Origin: Mermis nigrescens
Lineage: Eukaryota; Nematoda; Enoplea; Mermithida; Mermithidae
Length of the DNA stretch: 64,000 bases
Assembly: GCA_036768485.1 (NCBI GenBank)
Contig: JAVLUZ010000154.1
Coordinates: 26,969,535 to 27,033,534 of the forward strand
Direction: 5' to 3'
The notes beneath the pieces were generated by a model that saw only the letters and a program-made list of their open reading frames with translations, searched no databases and was not told the origin of the DNA. Made by a program: the position numbers and the translations under genes. Shown here piece by piece: positions 34,201 to 45,800 of the stretch; the stretch's first letter is position 1; every line of letters begins with the position of its first letter.

Positions 34201-36105
34201 AGATAAATGAACGGTGATTGTTATTCGGATATTACTAGTGTTTTAGAAATATTGAATGCTTTCTTAATTGCCTTTTGCAAATGAATTTCATTGAAGAAAG
34301 TTTCATTTTACGATGCAACATGTCTCATAACATGTTTAACAGGGCAAACTATACTTTTAATGCTCTTATTTTAACTCTGAATCGGGTGCATTTTTAGTGC
34401 AATTGTAAAAAATCTAGTGCATTTTTAGTGCATTTTTCGCTTCCGTCTGGTGCATTCTAGTTCTTGGACCTGGCAACACTTAAGCATGCGCCTCCACACT
34501 AATTGCAGGGTGCCGCAGTGCATTTTCCCTAGATTTAGTGCTTTTGAAGCGTTTAGTGCGTAAGGCTTTTAGTGCAATTTAGGGTTTTTCAGTGCATTTT
34601 TTGTGCATTCAAGATTTGTTTGCAGGATTTTCGCCAGGGGGATCCGAAAAAAAATTTTATCCAAAAAAACCTATAAAAACGGGCGGAGGCCGTTCAAGAA
34701 GCTGTTTTTTGGCTTCTAACATCGTCCTGCAATATTAGAGCAATAAAAAAATTAATTTTGTTTAAAAATTCTTGTGTTTTTGACGAAAAAAATGTTTACA
34801 ATGTGCGCGGAGCGTTCATTTTTTGACTTTTCCTGCAATGAAACGATAGAAACTGCCAAACAAACGTCGCAGAACAGCATCATTGTAACCATATTGTATT
34901 GCTCAGATCTTGAACATGTCGACATTTTCCTTCGGGGGGGGGAATTACCCCTTCTCACCTGGGTACGCCAGCGCGTATAGTCATGGCCTCTAAAAAAATC
35001 ACTTCATGCTTTTTGCATATATTCATTGTGCAAGCACCCCAGCCTAGAAACTTATATAATCAGAGTAATGTCCCGTCGATGCTCCATCTTTCGCCACTTA
35101 GTTGATTTCATAGATCCCTTTAGTCTTGGCGAAAAAATCGATTAAAGTCAAAAATAAAAAAAACAAGCAAATTCAATGATGTGAAAAAACCATGGAAACT
35201 TAAAAAACCCACCCCATAATGTTATGCGAAGTGCGTGGTTTGCAGCGTAAATTAGTTAGTTGACCTTAATGATTATATTTTTTGAAAAAATTCATTTTTT
35301 GATATTTCCATTATTTTATCACATTTATATCATTTTTTGAATTTATTTAAAAGTTCTCTAAATTTTACAAATAAAGTCTTCAAGTGATGAAAACAGCTCT
35401 AAATAAGTTTCTCCTACATCCTCTGCAAGAAATCAGTGCAAAATTATGCAACTTGATGAAAAGTAACTTCGTTGCTATGGCAACGTATTCTTAGCATTGA
35501 TCTTTTTTAGGTTACAGTGTTTTTTTAGGTAACAATCGAACTTTTTTGGCAGTTTTTGCGGTGATTATTATTTTTAGTTAAAAAGTAAATATCAGGCATC
35601 ATGTAAGTTGCTACGAGGCACATTCCTGCTAAGTTCTGTAAGAATTGGCGTTGGTTTTTTTAGATTACAACTGGTTTTTTTAGGTTTGACTTTGAAGGTA
35701 TACTGTAGTTACTTGGATGACAAATGACAACTAAATTTTTTTCTTACAGTAATATGCATAAAAGATTCCAGCAAATATGAATACGGGTAGAAATACTGAC
35801 CCTAAAAAATTGTTTAAAAAATCATAAAAACTGCAATCTTTGGAACTTTTCGACAAATTTATATCTCAAGTTTCTGAATGATTCGGAAAGAAACGGGTCA
35901 GTTGTTATGTTCACGGCATAGTCTGTTCGCCAGTATAATATCATCAGTCATCTCCTTTTGGTTAAGGAAAAAAGGGGTGGTTTTTCAGGTTGCAAATCGA
36001 CTGGTTTTTTTAGAGGTCAGCACTATACCTGTACTTATGCTCATTCACTCTTGCTAATGTATAGTAGTTTTGTCTTTTGAACCGCTCAAAATCGTTCAAA
36101 TATGA
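34201..36105. other. Unassigned stretch with decayed TIR fragments
   Basis: 34380-34620 is TTTTAGTGCA-rich, with CAGGGTGCCGCAGTGCA at about 34507. 35505-36010 has several GGTTTTTTTAG motifs next to CAGTG or ACTGG, probably a decayed element. Open frames at 34752-34980 lack support. Confidence 0.4.
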
Positions 36106-36109
36106 GTTA

Positions 36110-36625
36110 GACATGAAGAGCGTGTCAATTTCACCAAAGGCATTCTTAAATTTATTTATATATCATATGAACGTCGGCTTCAGATTCTAGAATTAGAATC
36201 TCTGGAATTTTTTAGGATTGTTTTTGCTTTAAATATGATTTATAAAATTTTTCATGCTTTGATACAGATCGATCCTTATGAGTTTTCGTTCTTACACAAT
36301 CATCCAAAACTCGAGCCGTTAATAGTTTCAAACTTACAGGTGGAAAATTTCGTTTAGATATAAAAAATACTCTTTTCCAAATTGGGTGCTATATCTATGG
36401 GATTCTCTTACAGATAAGATTATTTGTTCCTCTTCGGCAAACATCTTTCAGATCAGAGTTAATGACTATCTTATATTAAAGAACTTGTTTTCAGGCTGAA
36501 CGTTCTAATCAGCGTCTTGAAGCCTTGCAGTCAGTGAACAATGATAATTTCTTTATCATATTGTTTCGCGCTTATCTGTATTTTACCTATTTCATTGACT
36601 TTGCAATAAACTTTGACTTTGATTG
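36110..36625 (+). pseudogene. LINE 3' end relic, second copy
   Basis: Reads NFTKGILKF, then YERRLQILELESLEFFRIVFAL with MIYKIFHAL, then WVLYLWDSLTDKI and NIFQIRVNDYL after frameshifts. The order of blocks equals that of 32945-33665 but the sequence is diverged. Ends near AATAAACTTTGACTTTG. 5'-truncated and inactive. Confidence 0.82.
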
Positions 36626-36842
36626 TTGAATACGGATATGATATTTTTACAGTTCCTTTATGGCTTAGACATTTAGATTGCCACTATTTGAATTTTCGAC
36701 GACACAAAATAGTGTAAAAATTCACATTTCACAGATCCAATGTAAGCTGATTGTGATTCGGATCTTACTGGTGTTTTATAATTAAATAGTGTTTGATTGC
36801 ATTTTGCATGGAATTTCGTTGAATAAAGTTTCATACTTGATC

Positions 36843-37228
36843 ATGGGGGTTCAGTGGGTTTTCACCCCCCAGAAAAATTTTCACCCTCCCCCAAAATTTT
36901 TCACCCCCCAGAATTGGCGATTTTTTGAAAGTTCCAAAAATTTTCTAAAAATTTGTAAAAAACAGTGCTTTTTTAAGCGTTTTTAGCCATCTGTTTGCTC
37001 AAAAGTGCCAAATTTTTGGCGCTGCGGCACTCATGTTTTATCCATATTTTGTTAAATTGTTCCGACTTTTTCAGATTTTTTTTGTTTCTATGCTCTAGAA
37101 AGATAGAGCATCGTCAGAAACGCTGAAAAACGATGTTTTTCATGCGTACGTACCATTTGTGGACCCGAAAAAGGCACTTTATAATTTCAACCCCCTTCCC
37201 AGATTTCCCATGCTGTGCATGTGTGCCA
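36843..37228 (-). mobile_element. CAGACATG-family element, reverse copy
   Basis: Reverse orientation of the 44407-44772 type: C-rich blocks first, then TCTAGAAAGATAGAGCATCGTCAGAAAC, ending CCCATGCTGTGCATG. A GGCGC-TGC-GGCAC box, the decayed hairpin, is at 37017. Target duplication not resolved. Confidence 0.65.
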
Positions 37229-37674
37229 GCAACCAACCAAAATTTGTTTTTTCTGTTATCATCTGGAAGACAGGCCATTGCCCAGGTATGTAAATTCTCA
37301 ACGTATTTTAGGTAACTGGATAGCAGAATTTGTAAAATGTGCAGCTCTAGTGGTCGGAAAAATTCTTCTCTAATTGAGTTCTATGTTATTTGGTAACAAA
37401 GCAGTCATAATATCAAAATTTTTCCGGCCTGTGCGTGGATCAATACTCTTATGTGCTTTTTAGTCAGAGAGCGCCGAAAATTGATCAAATTTTTTATTTT
37501 TAATGTTAAAAACGACATAATGCAGTCAAAATGCACTGAAAATGCTTTTAAAATGCGATGTTACCACGAAAAAGCATTTTATAGGCTATTTTGACCATTT
37601 AGGTCTTGAAAATCAAAGGAATTAGGAGCATCAAATTCGCATGCGGATTTCTGTGATTTCACTCCCCATGCTCA

Positions 37675-37870
37675 CGCATGTAAGAGGGAGATGGGGGCTC
37701 CCCCTTTCCAAAGTCGGACGTCCCCCATCCCCCAAAGCCAGAAAATTTTTGACCCCCCCCTCCATTTTTGGAAAAAATTGAATTTTTTAGGCGTTTTTTG
37801 GAAACCCTCGACTCCTTCCCCCGAAATTTCGAGCCGTTGCATGTATGCCCCTGTGGCCCCTGACCTTGTG
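37675..37870 (+). mobile_element. CATGTAAC-family element
   Basis: Shares ends and the block GTCCCCCATCCCCCAAAGCCAG with the copy at about 48440, and the right end GAGCCGTTGCATGTATG with that at about 60035. No coding capacity. Confidence 0.6.
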
Positions 37871-37884
37871 CATCTATGCCACAT

Positions 37885-38009
37885 TAAAAAATTAGTTTGG
37901 TTGTACCAGTCATTCATTCTAATTTGCAGAAGTTTGACTTCTTTTTTGAATGTATCTCTATTAGAAAAGATTTATCTGATTTCATTGTTTTACCCCTAAC
38001 TTTAATATA
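37885..38009 (+). pseudogene. LINE relic, left half, split by the insertion nest
   Basis: Matches 33380-33490 (AAATTAGTTTGGTTGTACC, CATTCTAATTTGCAGAAG, TCTGATTTCATTGT). Its continuation is at 41261, after 3.25 kb of inserted DNA. Confidence 0.8.
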
Positions 38010-38624
38010 CAGTCGAATTCGGATATAAGACACACCCTTGGGACCAGCTTTAATTACGTTTTATATCCGAGTGTGTCTTATAAGAAAGATTATGCTTTAC
38101 TCGAAAAAGAACGTGCTAAGTAAGGAGATCAGTGGAAATTATATCTTATCGAAGCTTGTTTCATTTATTTTTCATTATATGCTATATATGTATTAGCAGA
38201 CTAAAGTAAGCATAAGTCGACATCAATTCTGAACGCAGATAAACATTCACACCTTGTACTTCACACTTAAACCTATTTGCAGAACAAATGTTCAGAATTT
38301 CGCCTTTCTCCGCAGAAATTTATATATTAATTAGTTGAAGTGGTTGCGTCTTATAGTCAAGGTGCCCGCGTCTTATAGCCGTGCGTCTTATAAACCTTGC
38401 TTTATATGTATTAAGTAGAGATGTGCCGATACCGCTTTTTTTGAAAATGACCGATTCCGATTCTTCAAATCTCAGAAAAGCCGATTCCGATCCCGATGCC
38501 GATTCTGCAAATCTCAAGACAGCCGATTCCGATTCGATTTCGATTCCAAAATAACAGGAATCGGCCGATTCCGATTCCGGTTCCGATTCTTGCGACAAAC
38601 ATGTTAAATATATAGGTAGCTAAT

Positions 38625-39317
38625 CAGTGTTTTTTTTGTACAAGGTCCGTCTGTACATGTACAAAGATGGTCCCCAAAAGTCTTTGTACATTTTGTACCT
38701 GCATATTTTTGTGTACTATAATATAGTACAATAGCGATTTTAGTGTGGTAAAACAAACTTTTCGATCTTTGGTAGTGTATTTTAGATAATTTCTGAGTTT
38801 CTGACGACAAAAGTCACTGAGAATATGCAAATTCTGTCATTTTAAAGATATGTAGGACTAACAATTACTCATTTGGCACGAAGCGCCGAAAATTCTAACG
38901 ACTTTTACACCTTTTTACAGTTTTTGTCTGCCCAAAAATCTTTGTAAATTTTGTAGGTACACATAAAATTTTATGTACAACTATATGGCTCAGTAGCGAT
39001 TTTAGGAAGGAAAAACAGAGTTGTTCGACTTTTGGTAGTGTGTTTTAGCTAATTTCTGGGTCTGTATGGGCAAAAATCACTAAGAATCGTCTTGAAACGG
39101 CGCGAAGCGCCGAAAAATTTGACATTCTTCCATTTGAAATGCAATTTCTGCTACGCTAAAGATATATAGAACACACAATTACTGCGGGAAAATTTTTGCG
39201 AATTTCAGGCTTTTTTTGCGATTTTTGTCTTCCCAAAAATCGTTGTACATGTACAAAGATGGTCCTGAAAAGTCTTTGTACATCGGGAAAAATCTTTGCC
39301 GAGTACAAAAAACACTG
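38625..39317. mobile_element. CAGTGTTTTTTGTAC-family element inside the hAT
   Basis: Inverted ends CAGTGTTTTTTTTGTAC and GTACAAAAAACACTG. Flanking octamers TAGCTAAT (38617-38624) and CAGCTAAT (39318-39325). The interior holds two diverged copies of a module of about 300 bp, each with a hairpin box (38875, 39099). Confidence 0.92.
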
Positions 39318-39507
39318 CAGCTAATCCGTTTATTTATTCACTGTTCATGTAAAAGCGTATCGTTTGATCTAAGCAAGGTATAATCTAAGTCTCAAGGCAA
39401 AACATTTACCTACACTGTATCAAGTTGTTAAACTTTTAAGGAAATCGAATCGTACATCAACTCGAAGCGTCTCTCTCACGAGCAAGACTCGTTGAAATGG
39501 TGGAAAG

Positions 39508-40536
39508 CAGTGGCGGATCTAGGATTTTCCTAAGGGAGGGGCGGATTCCCAACTTTTCCAAAAACAGTCAAAAATAGGTCCAAAAATTTGACCGTAACGC
39601 GTCGAAATAGCGTTTTCTCGGTGGTTTACATTGTATACTTCTACATAAAATCACTTTTGACGCAATATTTTTTCTAAAAAATTTTAAAATTTTAGACAAT
39701 TTGTGCGAAAAAATCATTAAATTTTTTTTGACTTCAACGAAAATCTGGCGCGAAGCGCAGGAAAATTCGTGAAATTAAGGCGGATAGACGTCTATATGCA
39801 TGATTTACTGCTTGATTTCCTGTATTTATATCATTTGATGCGAAACATCGAAATTTTCAATTGAAAAGGGAAGAAAACTATGCAAAAATAGCTGTTTCTG
39901 CCGTTACAATTGTTTCGAAACCTACAAATGGCTTCCAGGCAGTATTTTTTGTACAATGTCCTTTTGTACATGTACTAAGATGGTCCCTTAACGTCTTTGT
40001 GCATTTTGTACACACAAATTTTTGGGTACTATGATATAGTACAATAGCGACTTTAGTGAGGTAAAAACAGAGTTGTTTGTTCGACCTTTGATAGTGTATT
40101 TTGGCTAATTCCTGCTTTTATGAGGGCAAAAATCATCAAGAATCGTCTTAAAACGGCGCGAAGGGCCGAAAAATTTGACATTTTTCCTTTCAAAATGCGA
40201 TTTCTGCTATTAAAGGACACACAATTACTCATTTTCGGCGCAAAGCGCCGAGAATCTTTGCGAATTTCAGACCTTTTTTGCAGTTTTCGTTTTCTCAAAA
40301 ATATTTGCACGTGTACAGATACGATCCGGAACAGTCTTTGCACATCGGGAAAAATGTTTGCCAAATACAATAAAACCGTGCTTCCAGGTCGCCAAGAAAG
40401 TCGCCGAAAAAATTTGAGAAATTATGGTCACTGACGGCCAAAAATCATTGCAAATTGCATATCCATTCTTTATCTCGCCAAATGTTTTTGGCCAATTATG
40501 GGACGGCCGCCCCCGCCCCCTTAAATCCGCCCCCTG
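39508..40536. mobile_element. CAGTGGCGG-family element, level 3 of the nest
   Basis: Ends CAGTGGCGGATCTAGGATTTT and CTTAAATCCGCCCCCTG. Flanking octamers GTGGAAAG (39500-39507) and GTGGGAAG (40537-40544), 7 of 8. Hairpin box at 39747. Interrupted by 39940-40380. Confidence 0.92.
39940..40380. mobile_element. CAGTGTTTTTTGTAC-family element, level 4 of the nest
   Basis: Ends CAGTATTTTTTGTAC and ACAATAAAACCGTG (diverged at the right). Perfect 8-bp duplication CTTCCAGG (39932-39939, 40381-40388). It is a single-module relative of 38625-39317. Hairpin boxes at 40155 and 40237. Confidence 0.92.
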
Positions 40537-41260
40537 GTGGGAAGAGAAGCGATCAACCTATCTGCTAATGTCGACTTTAGCAAGAAAATATTTGGCAGCC
40601 CCAGCTATGATCCGCTAAGAAACAGATTACAAGGCAAAAAGGCTGAAAAACTATTATTTCTAAAATATAATCTACCCGAAATTAAATTTCAGTATTAGGC
40701 ATTAGTATGCATGTGACGTTCAGATGAATAAAAACTTGACCAGTACCCGCACGATCTGTTTTTTGTCATATATGTGATGTAGAATTGGGTTACCAGTACT
40801 TAACTATAAGGGAAAAATTGTTCATTTTTACGTTTTAAAGGTCAAAGTTGTATTTACCTATTCTAATTCTGGTATAATTAAAATAAAAATGAATCGAATC
40901 GATAATTGGACCAATTTTAGCTGATTCCGATACGATTCCGATTCTTAAACACCTAGAAATGTCGATTCCGATTCCGATGCCGATTCTCCAAGATTTATTA
41001 TCGCCGATTCCGATTCTGATTCGATTCCACAAAAAATGACCGATTCCAACCGATTTCGATTCCAATTCCGATTAATCGGAACATCCCTAGTATTAAGTAT
41101 ATGCAATGGGAGCGTCTGCTGCATCTTATAGTCTTATAGTCGAGTGTCTTATAGGCGAGTTTCTACTGTATCTTAATGCATCATGAATGGCCGGGACCAG
41201 AGGTTTTTGCGTCTTAAAAGCCTTAAAATCCAGGGTGCCTTATAGCCGAGTTCGACTATA

Positions 41261-41515
41261 TTTAGATTAGTAAGCATTGATTTATCGATAAACCGATTTA
41301 TCTTAATTCATCATAGGGCAGGCATGAAAATTATCACTCTTCTAACTTGCATGTCCCTCTGCTGATATTTGTTGTCTTTATCTATCGTATTCACTATTGT
41401 ATTTGCTTTGTGTTTTCAAACAATGTATTTTAATTTGATTTAAATTGCTCAGTCGTTTGGTTTCTATTACGTTTTTGAGAAATTCCTCCCTAAACAAAAT
41501 CCTGGATACGGGTCT
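41261..41515 (+). pseudogene. LINE relic, right half, plus element end
   Basis: Continues the LINE 3' end interrupted at 38009 (TTTAGATTAGTAAGCATTGATTTATC corresponds to 33502-33530). It is followed by a TAGGCCCG-family right end (AAAATCCTGGATACGGG) at about 41490-41515. Confidence 0.75.
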
Positions 41516-42760
41516 TGGCTTTTATGTTACTTTAATTATCACCCACTCATCATATTCAACTTTTTAAAGGGTTTTTTAACGTTATACCTACTTACTTATA
41601 CTCATTTCTGACTACATTTTGCTTGAATTTATTCATATTTTTCGAATTTTTTTTCAAAAGCATTTAAATGAAGTTGTAAATGTTTTTGCTCTAGAAAGAA
41701 CGAGTATTGTTCGAAATGTCAAAAAAGATTGTTTTTCTTAGACATGTACCCATCGTTTTTCGGCACAAAACGTTTTTTATAATTTTATGGGGTTGGCCCC
41801 GAATTCCCGTACTGTACATATATGTAGCCTTAAATGTAACGGGCAGATGGAGGATCCCTCAACCAAAGTCTATTGTCCCCTATTGCGCCAGTCAGAAATT
41901 TTTCGCCCGCTCATTTTGGTCAGAAACTTGCCTTTTTGTCCAGGTTTCGGTGCATTTTAGCCACTTTTTGTCAACAACTGAGGGTCATTCCCCTTTTGCT
42001 CTAAAAGTGACCGACTAGCCTCTTACAAAATTTTGAGCTGTTACGTGTCTGACCTCGCCTTCGAATAGAATAGATACCTAAAATACAACGACAACAAGAA
42101 CAACAACAACAATAGCAAAAATAACAATTAGAAAGTTTATTGCCAAAAACAGGCATTATAAATTGATAAAACATATAAAACACATTATACTGACAGCAGG
42201 CAGTACCTGCATATTAAAACATCACACCTGGACAATGTCCTACGCTGCCCTCAGCCGGCAACGGGCCTGACCGATACTGCAACGGGCCGAAGGGTCTCTT
42301 GTTTGGGAGCTATGTGTTGTACATAGGCTTCTGACAAAGCTGTGCTGCTGTGCTCAGAGGATTGAGTTGGTCGATCACCCAATATCGCTAAAAAAATTTC
42401 AAAGAATAAGAAAAAAATGTGTTTCAGCGACCCTATTGTGACAAGTCATACGGGCTGATACTTTTAGAGAGGTCTTTAGTTTAATTAAAGAAAATGCTAA
42501 AGTTCCTTCTTTTGAATAAAAAATTCCGGATGATTTCTCATCTCAGCTGATGTTATTTCAGTTACAATATGTCTTCTTATATCCTGCACGGAATTTTTGC
42601 AATGAATAGGTGGGTAGCTAATCTTGCTGCTCACATAGCCGTAAAAAACTAATGCATAATTAACTGCTGCTTAGTTTTTAAACTTATAATTTCCGAAGAA
42701 ATCAATGCACAAACAGCAGTGATACTTGAATTTTCATATTTTGTATTATTTTTTCAACAG
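41516..42760. other. Stretch upstream of SPG21
   Basis: Holds a CATGTAAC-family element at about 41832-42045 (AAATGTAACGGGCAG ... GAGCTGTTACGTGTCTG) and a CAACAACAACAATA-type run at 42090-42120. A GC-richer block at 42225-42385 could belong to the SPG21 promoter or an untranslated first exon. No promoter element is identified. Confidence 0.4.
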
Positions 42761-42846
42761 GCTTTTTCATTATACCTGTATCGAATTGAATGGACGCCTT
42801 TGCTGAGGAATATGACAGTTTTAGATCCGTAGTACCCCTTCAGAAA
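42761..42846 (+). CDS. SPG21: SPG21 coding exon 1 with 5' UTR
   Basis: ATG at 42790 gives 19 codons ending LQK before the donor GTTAGT. The acceptor-like TATTTTTTCAACAG ending at 42760 suggests a further untranslated exon upstream. The downstream intron begins almost at once with a TATAGTC-family MITE. Confidence 0.85.
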
Positions 42847-45800
42847 GTTAGTACCATAGTCTGTTCCATTCCAAATGGCCCCTTTTCGCATACTGACTTG
42901 AAAATTCTCCTTACTGTCCAAATTGTTTGCTGTATCAGCGATTTCTCTTTTAATGTTCTAGCGGCAGCCATTTGGTTTTAACGCTTTGTATTTTTGCTTA
43001 ATGTTCTTTGATTAACAGTTAATTCATATGTTAAAGCCTGCTACAGCAACCTGTATCCGAAAATATCCTGCTAAAGTAATAAAGGAACTTAGGAAGGAGG
43101 TTTTTATTGATAATCAGGAAGTGAAAATGGAAAATTTTATGAACAATTTGCAAATCGAAAATGTTAAATTGGCTGTTTGGAATGAAACAGACATAATATT
43201 ATAGTTACATAACTTTTATGTTCGGCGTATTATATGCTTGTGTGCCATTTATTGTTTACCAGAGGACTTTTAGCGATTCCCTACGGATTTTTAAATTTTA
43301 TGCTTTTTTTACATCTTAATGGATACATTTTTATCAAATCACATTTCATCCAATATATAGAAAATTCACTCGTAATTTAATTTAATTGTGTTTGTGTACT
43401 GGCTGTCAACGCATGATGAATTTTTGCAAGTTTCCTTGCTGGTGCTGCATAGTCGCCTAGCTAACATACATGAACAAACCATGTAACTTCATTCAAGCCG
43501 GTATCAATGGAGCCAAGTCGGTATCAATGGGAGACCTATCAGTATCAATGGAAAATATTGCAAAATGTTATACAAATCGATGGAAAATGATGCAAATACA
43601 CAAAAATGACTCTAAAACCAACTAATCAGTCAATCAATGGAAATGATTCGCAAATCAACTAACGAATCAATCAATGACTAACCAAACAAAAGAATAATTA
43701 ATAACCGATCAAACAACCAATAAGTTGTCAATCAAGCACTGAGCAATCAATCAGCCAACCAAACAACCACTTTGTAAAGGACAACCAACCAAAAAATTGG
43801 GCAGCTGGTTTCAATGGGAAGACCGGCCTTTGTACGCGCATGCCTGCTAGTACTGTATGATTTCTTCGCTTGCCTTACATCGTTGCACTGATAATGATGT
43901 GAGATTGTCATATTAGATATTACTAGGCACTGTTTTTTATTTTCGCGCGAGACAAAGATTTTGACGCTCGTGCAAAGATTTTTGGAGCGATCTTTGTACA
44001 CAAATTTTAGGCATTTCTGGCCGACTTTTGACTGGACAAAAAAATCGAAGTTTTTTTGTACAAAAAGAAGACAGTGTTGCTACTTACGTAGGTTTTGATT
44101 TTCGACTAAAAGCTGTATAGTTGATGAAATCTTTTTCTATGTAGTGGTTGCATGCTTGTTTAGGTTCAGAATATATTCATCCATTCCGTCTAGGCCTTTT
44201 TGTGCATGTATGTTTTATTATTTATCTGTTTTTAAGACGAGCCGATTGCTTTTCCTTAAGTACTTGACTATGTAAAGACTTTGTGCCTTTATTCTTAATG
44301 CGGCACAAAGGCATCAGTTCTGCGCTAACCGAGCATTTTATGCATTAGCATCATGCGCAAGACTTTTTCGAAAGATGGGAATTTTAGCATTTCGAAAGTG
44401 CTTATCCAAACATGCACAGCATGGGAATTTTGAGGAGGGACGGGAAGGTGAAATTCAAATGCCTTTTTTGGACCTAAAAATAGTGGGTACGCGTCAGAAA
44501 CATCGTTTTTTGCCTTTCTGACGATGCTCTCTCTATTTTTCTAGAGCATAAAAAAAATTTCGAAAAAATTTAAAATAATCGAATAAATTGAAAAAATGTA
44601 GTTAAAACATAAGTATATGGCGCGTAGCGCCAAAAATCGGACACTTTTGAGCAAACAGATAGCTAAAAACGCTTGAAAAAGCACCTTTTCTGCGAATTTT
44701 CAGGAAATTTTCGGAAACTTCTGAAAAATCGCGAATTCTGGGGGGGTGAAAAGGGCCCCTTGATCATGTCTGAGCTTATCATACTTCCCCATAGGCTCTT
44801 CTGAAAACGTCTTACCGATTTTGCTTTCTAACTTTACATTTCAATTCAGTACTGCCTGATTGTACGTGTCTGCATCAGCAAGCACTTGAGACTTTTCCTT
44901 TGCTCACAACGCGATTCTTCATTGCTCAAAAACAGCTTTAATCAAAACTAACAATAATCTAAGTTTTGCATCAGATTATTTATACTTCATGAGAAGAATA
45001 GTTTTTGGGTGAATATAACCTAAGCTATTTTAAATAAGATTTGGTAGACTGGCTCAGGCCGCGCGCTAATGAAAAATTTGGACCATTAGCGCAGCGCGCT
45101 GATGCAAAAAATTGCATATTTTAAACATAAAATGAGTAAAAAATTAAAGCTGAAAGAAGCAAGAGGAGAGTAGTGAAAACAAGGTAAATGAGGTTCAAAA
45201 ATATATTTTTCCAACCTCTATTACGTTCTATTATATGACGGAAGTATAAAACAGTACAGGCAAGCGATATTTAGCCATCTAAACTCGCTTTGTGTACATA
45301 ATATAAAACATACGATTTATCATTGCGCTAATGAGGATTTCATGGCGCTAATGGCTTCAGAACATCGTTAGCGGCTGCGCTCATGGGGGTGGCGCTAAAA
45401 AATACTGGGGCGGATTCAGAATTTTTCGGCGCTCCCTGTCGCCAGAATAATTGCTTTGTTTTTGCATTGTTTGACTTTCAAACAGTCTAACTTTGAGCTA
45501 AATATGAATATGTCTTTTCCGGCGCTTTTTGTCCAGTTAGGTATTAATTTTATGTGCTGCTGTTCTTTTCAATACACAAAAATTTAATCCAAAGACAGGT
45601 CAAGAAATTGTTTAGAGTTGAGTATGGACCGGATGATGAGAAATGAGTCGTGTGGTTTAGTTTGAACAAAAGGTTTTTCATCTATGTAGAGCTAAAACAT
45701 AGTAAAGAAACTTTGATTTTTCAGAAATTTCTGAAACGCTGAGAAATGTCATTATTTTCGCATACCTTCTGAAATATATATGTGAATTTTTGTGATGCGC

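Larger units (their letters stand above)
38416..41089. mobile_element. hAT-like element, level 2 of the nest
   Basis: Ends TAGAGATGTGCCGATACC and, inverted, TAGGGATGTTCCGATTAATC. Perfect 8-bp target duplication GTATTAAG (38408-38415, 41090-41097). Both subterminal regions are packed with CCGATTCCGATTC repeats, the arrangement of transposase-binding sites in hAT elements. Without later insertions it is about 950 bp and has no transposase. Confidence 0.93.
38010..41258. mobile_element. TA-flanked element (pogo/Tigger-like ends), level 1 of the nest
   Basis: Ends CAGTCGAATTCGGATATAAGAC and, inverted, TAGTCGAACTCGGCTATAAGGC, flanked by TA. The LINE sequence resumes directly at 41261. About 567 bp belong to this element; the rest is the hAT insertion at 38416-41089. 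CAGTCGAA ... TATAA ends resemble pogo/Tigger-type termini, but no transposase is present, so the superfamily is inferred. Confidence 0.8.

Noticed and set aside
38320..38598. Frame rich in SESES repeats
   Set aside because: Translation of the CCGATTCCGATTC subterminal repeats of the hAT-like element.
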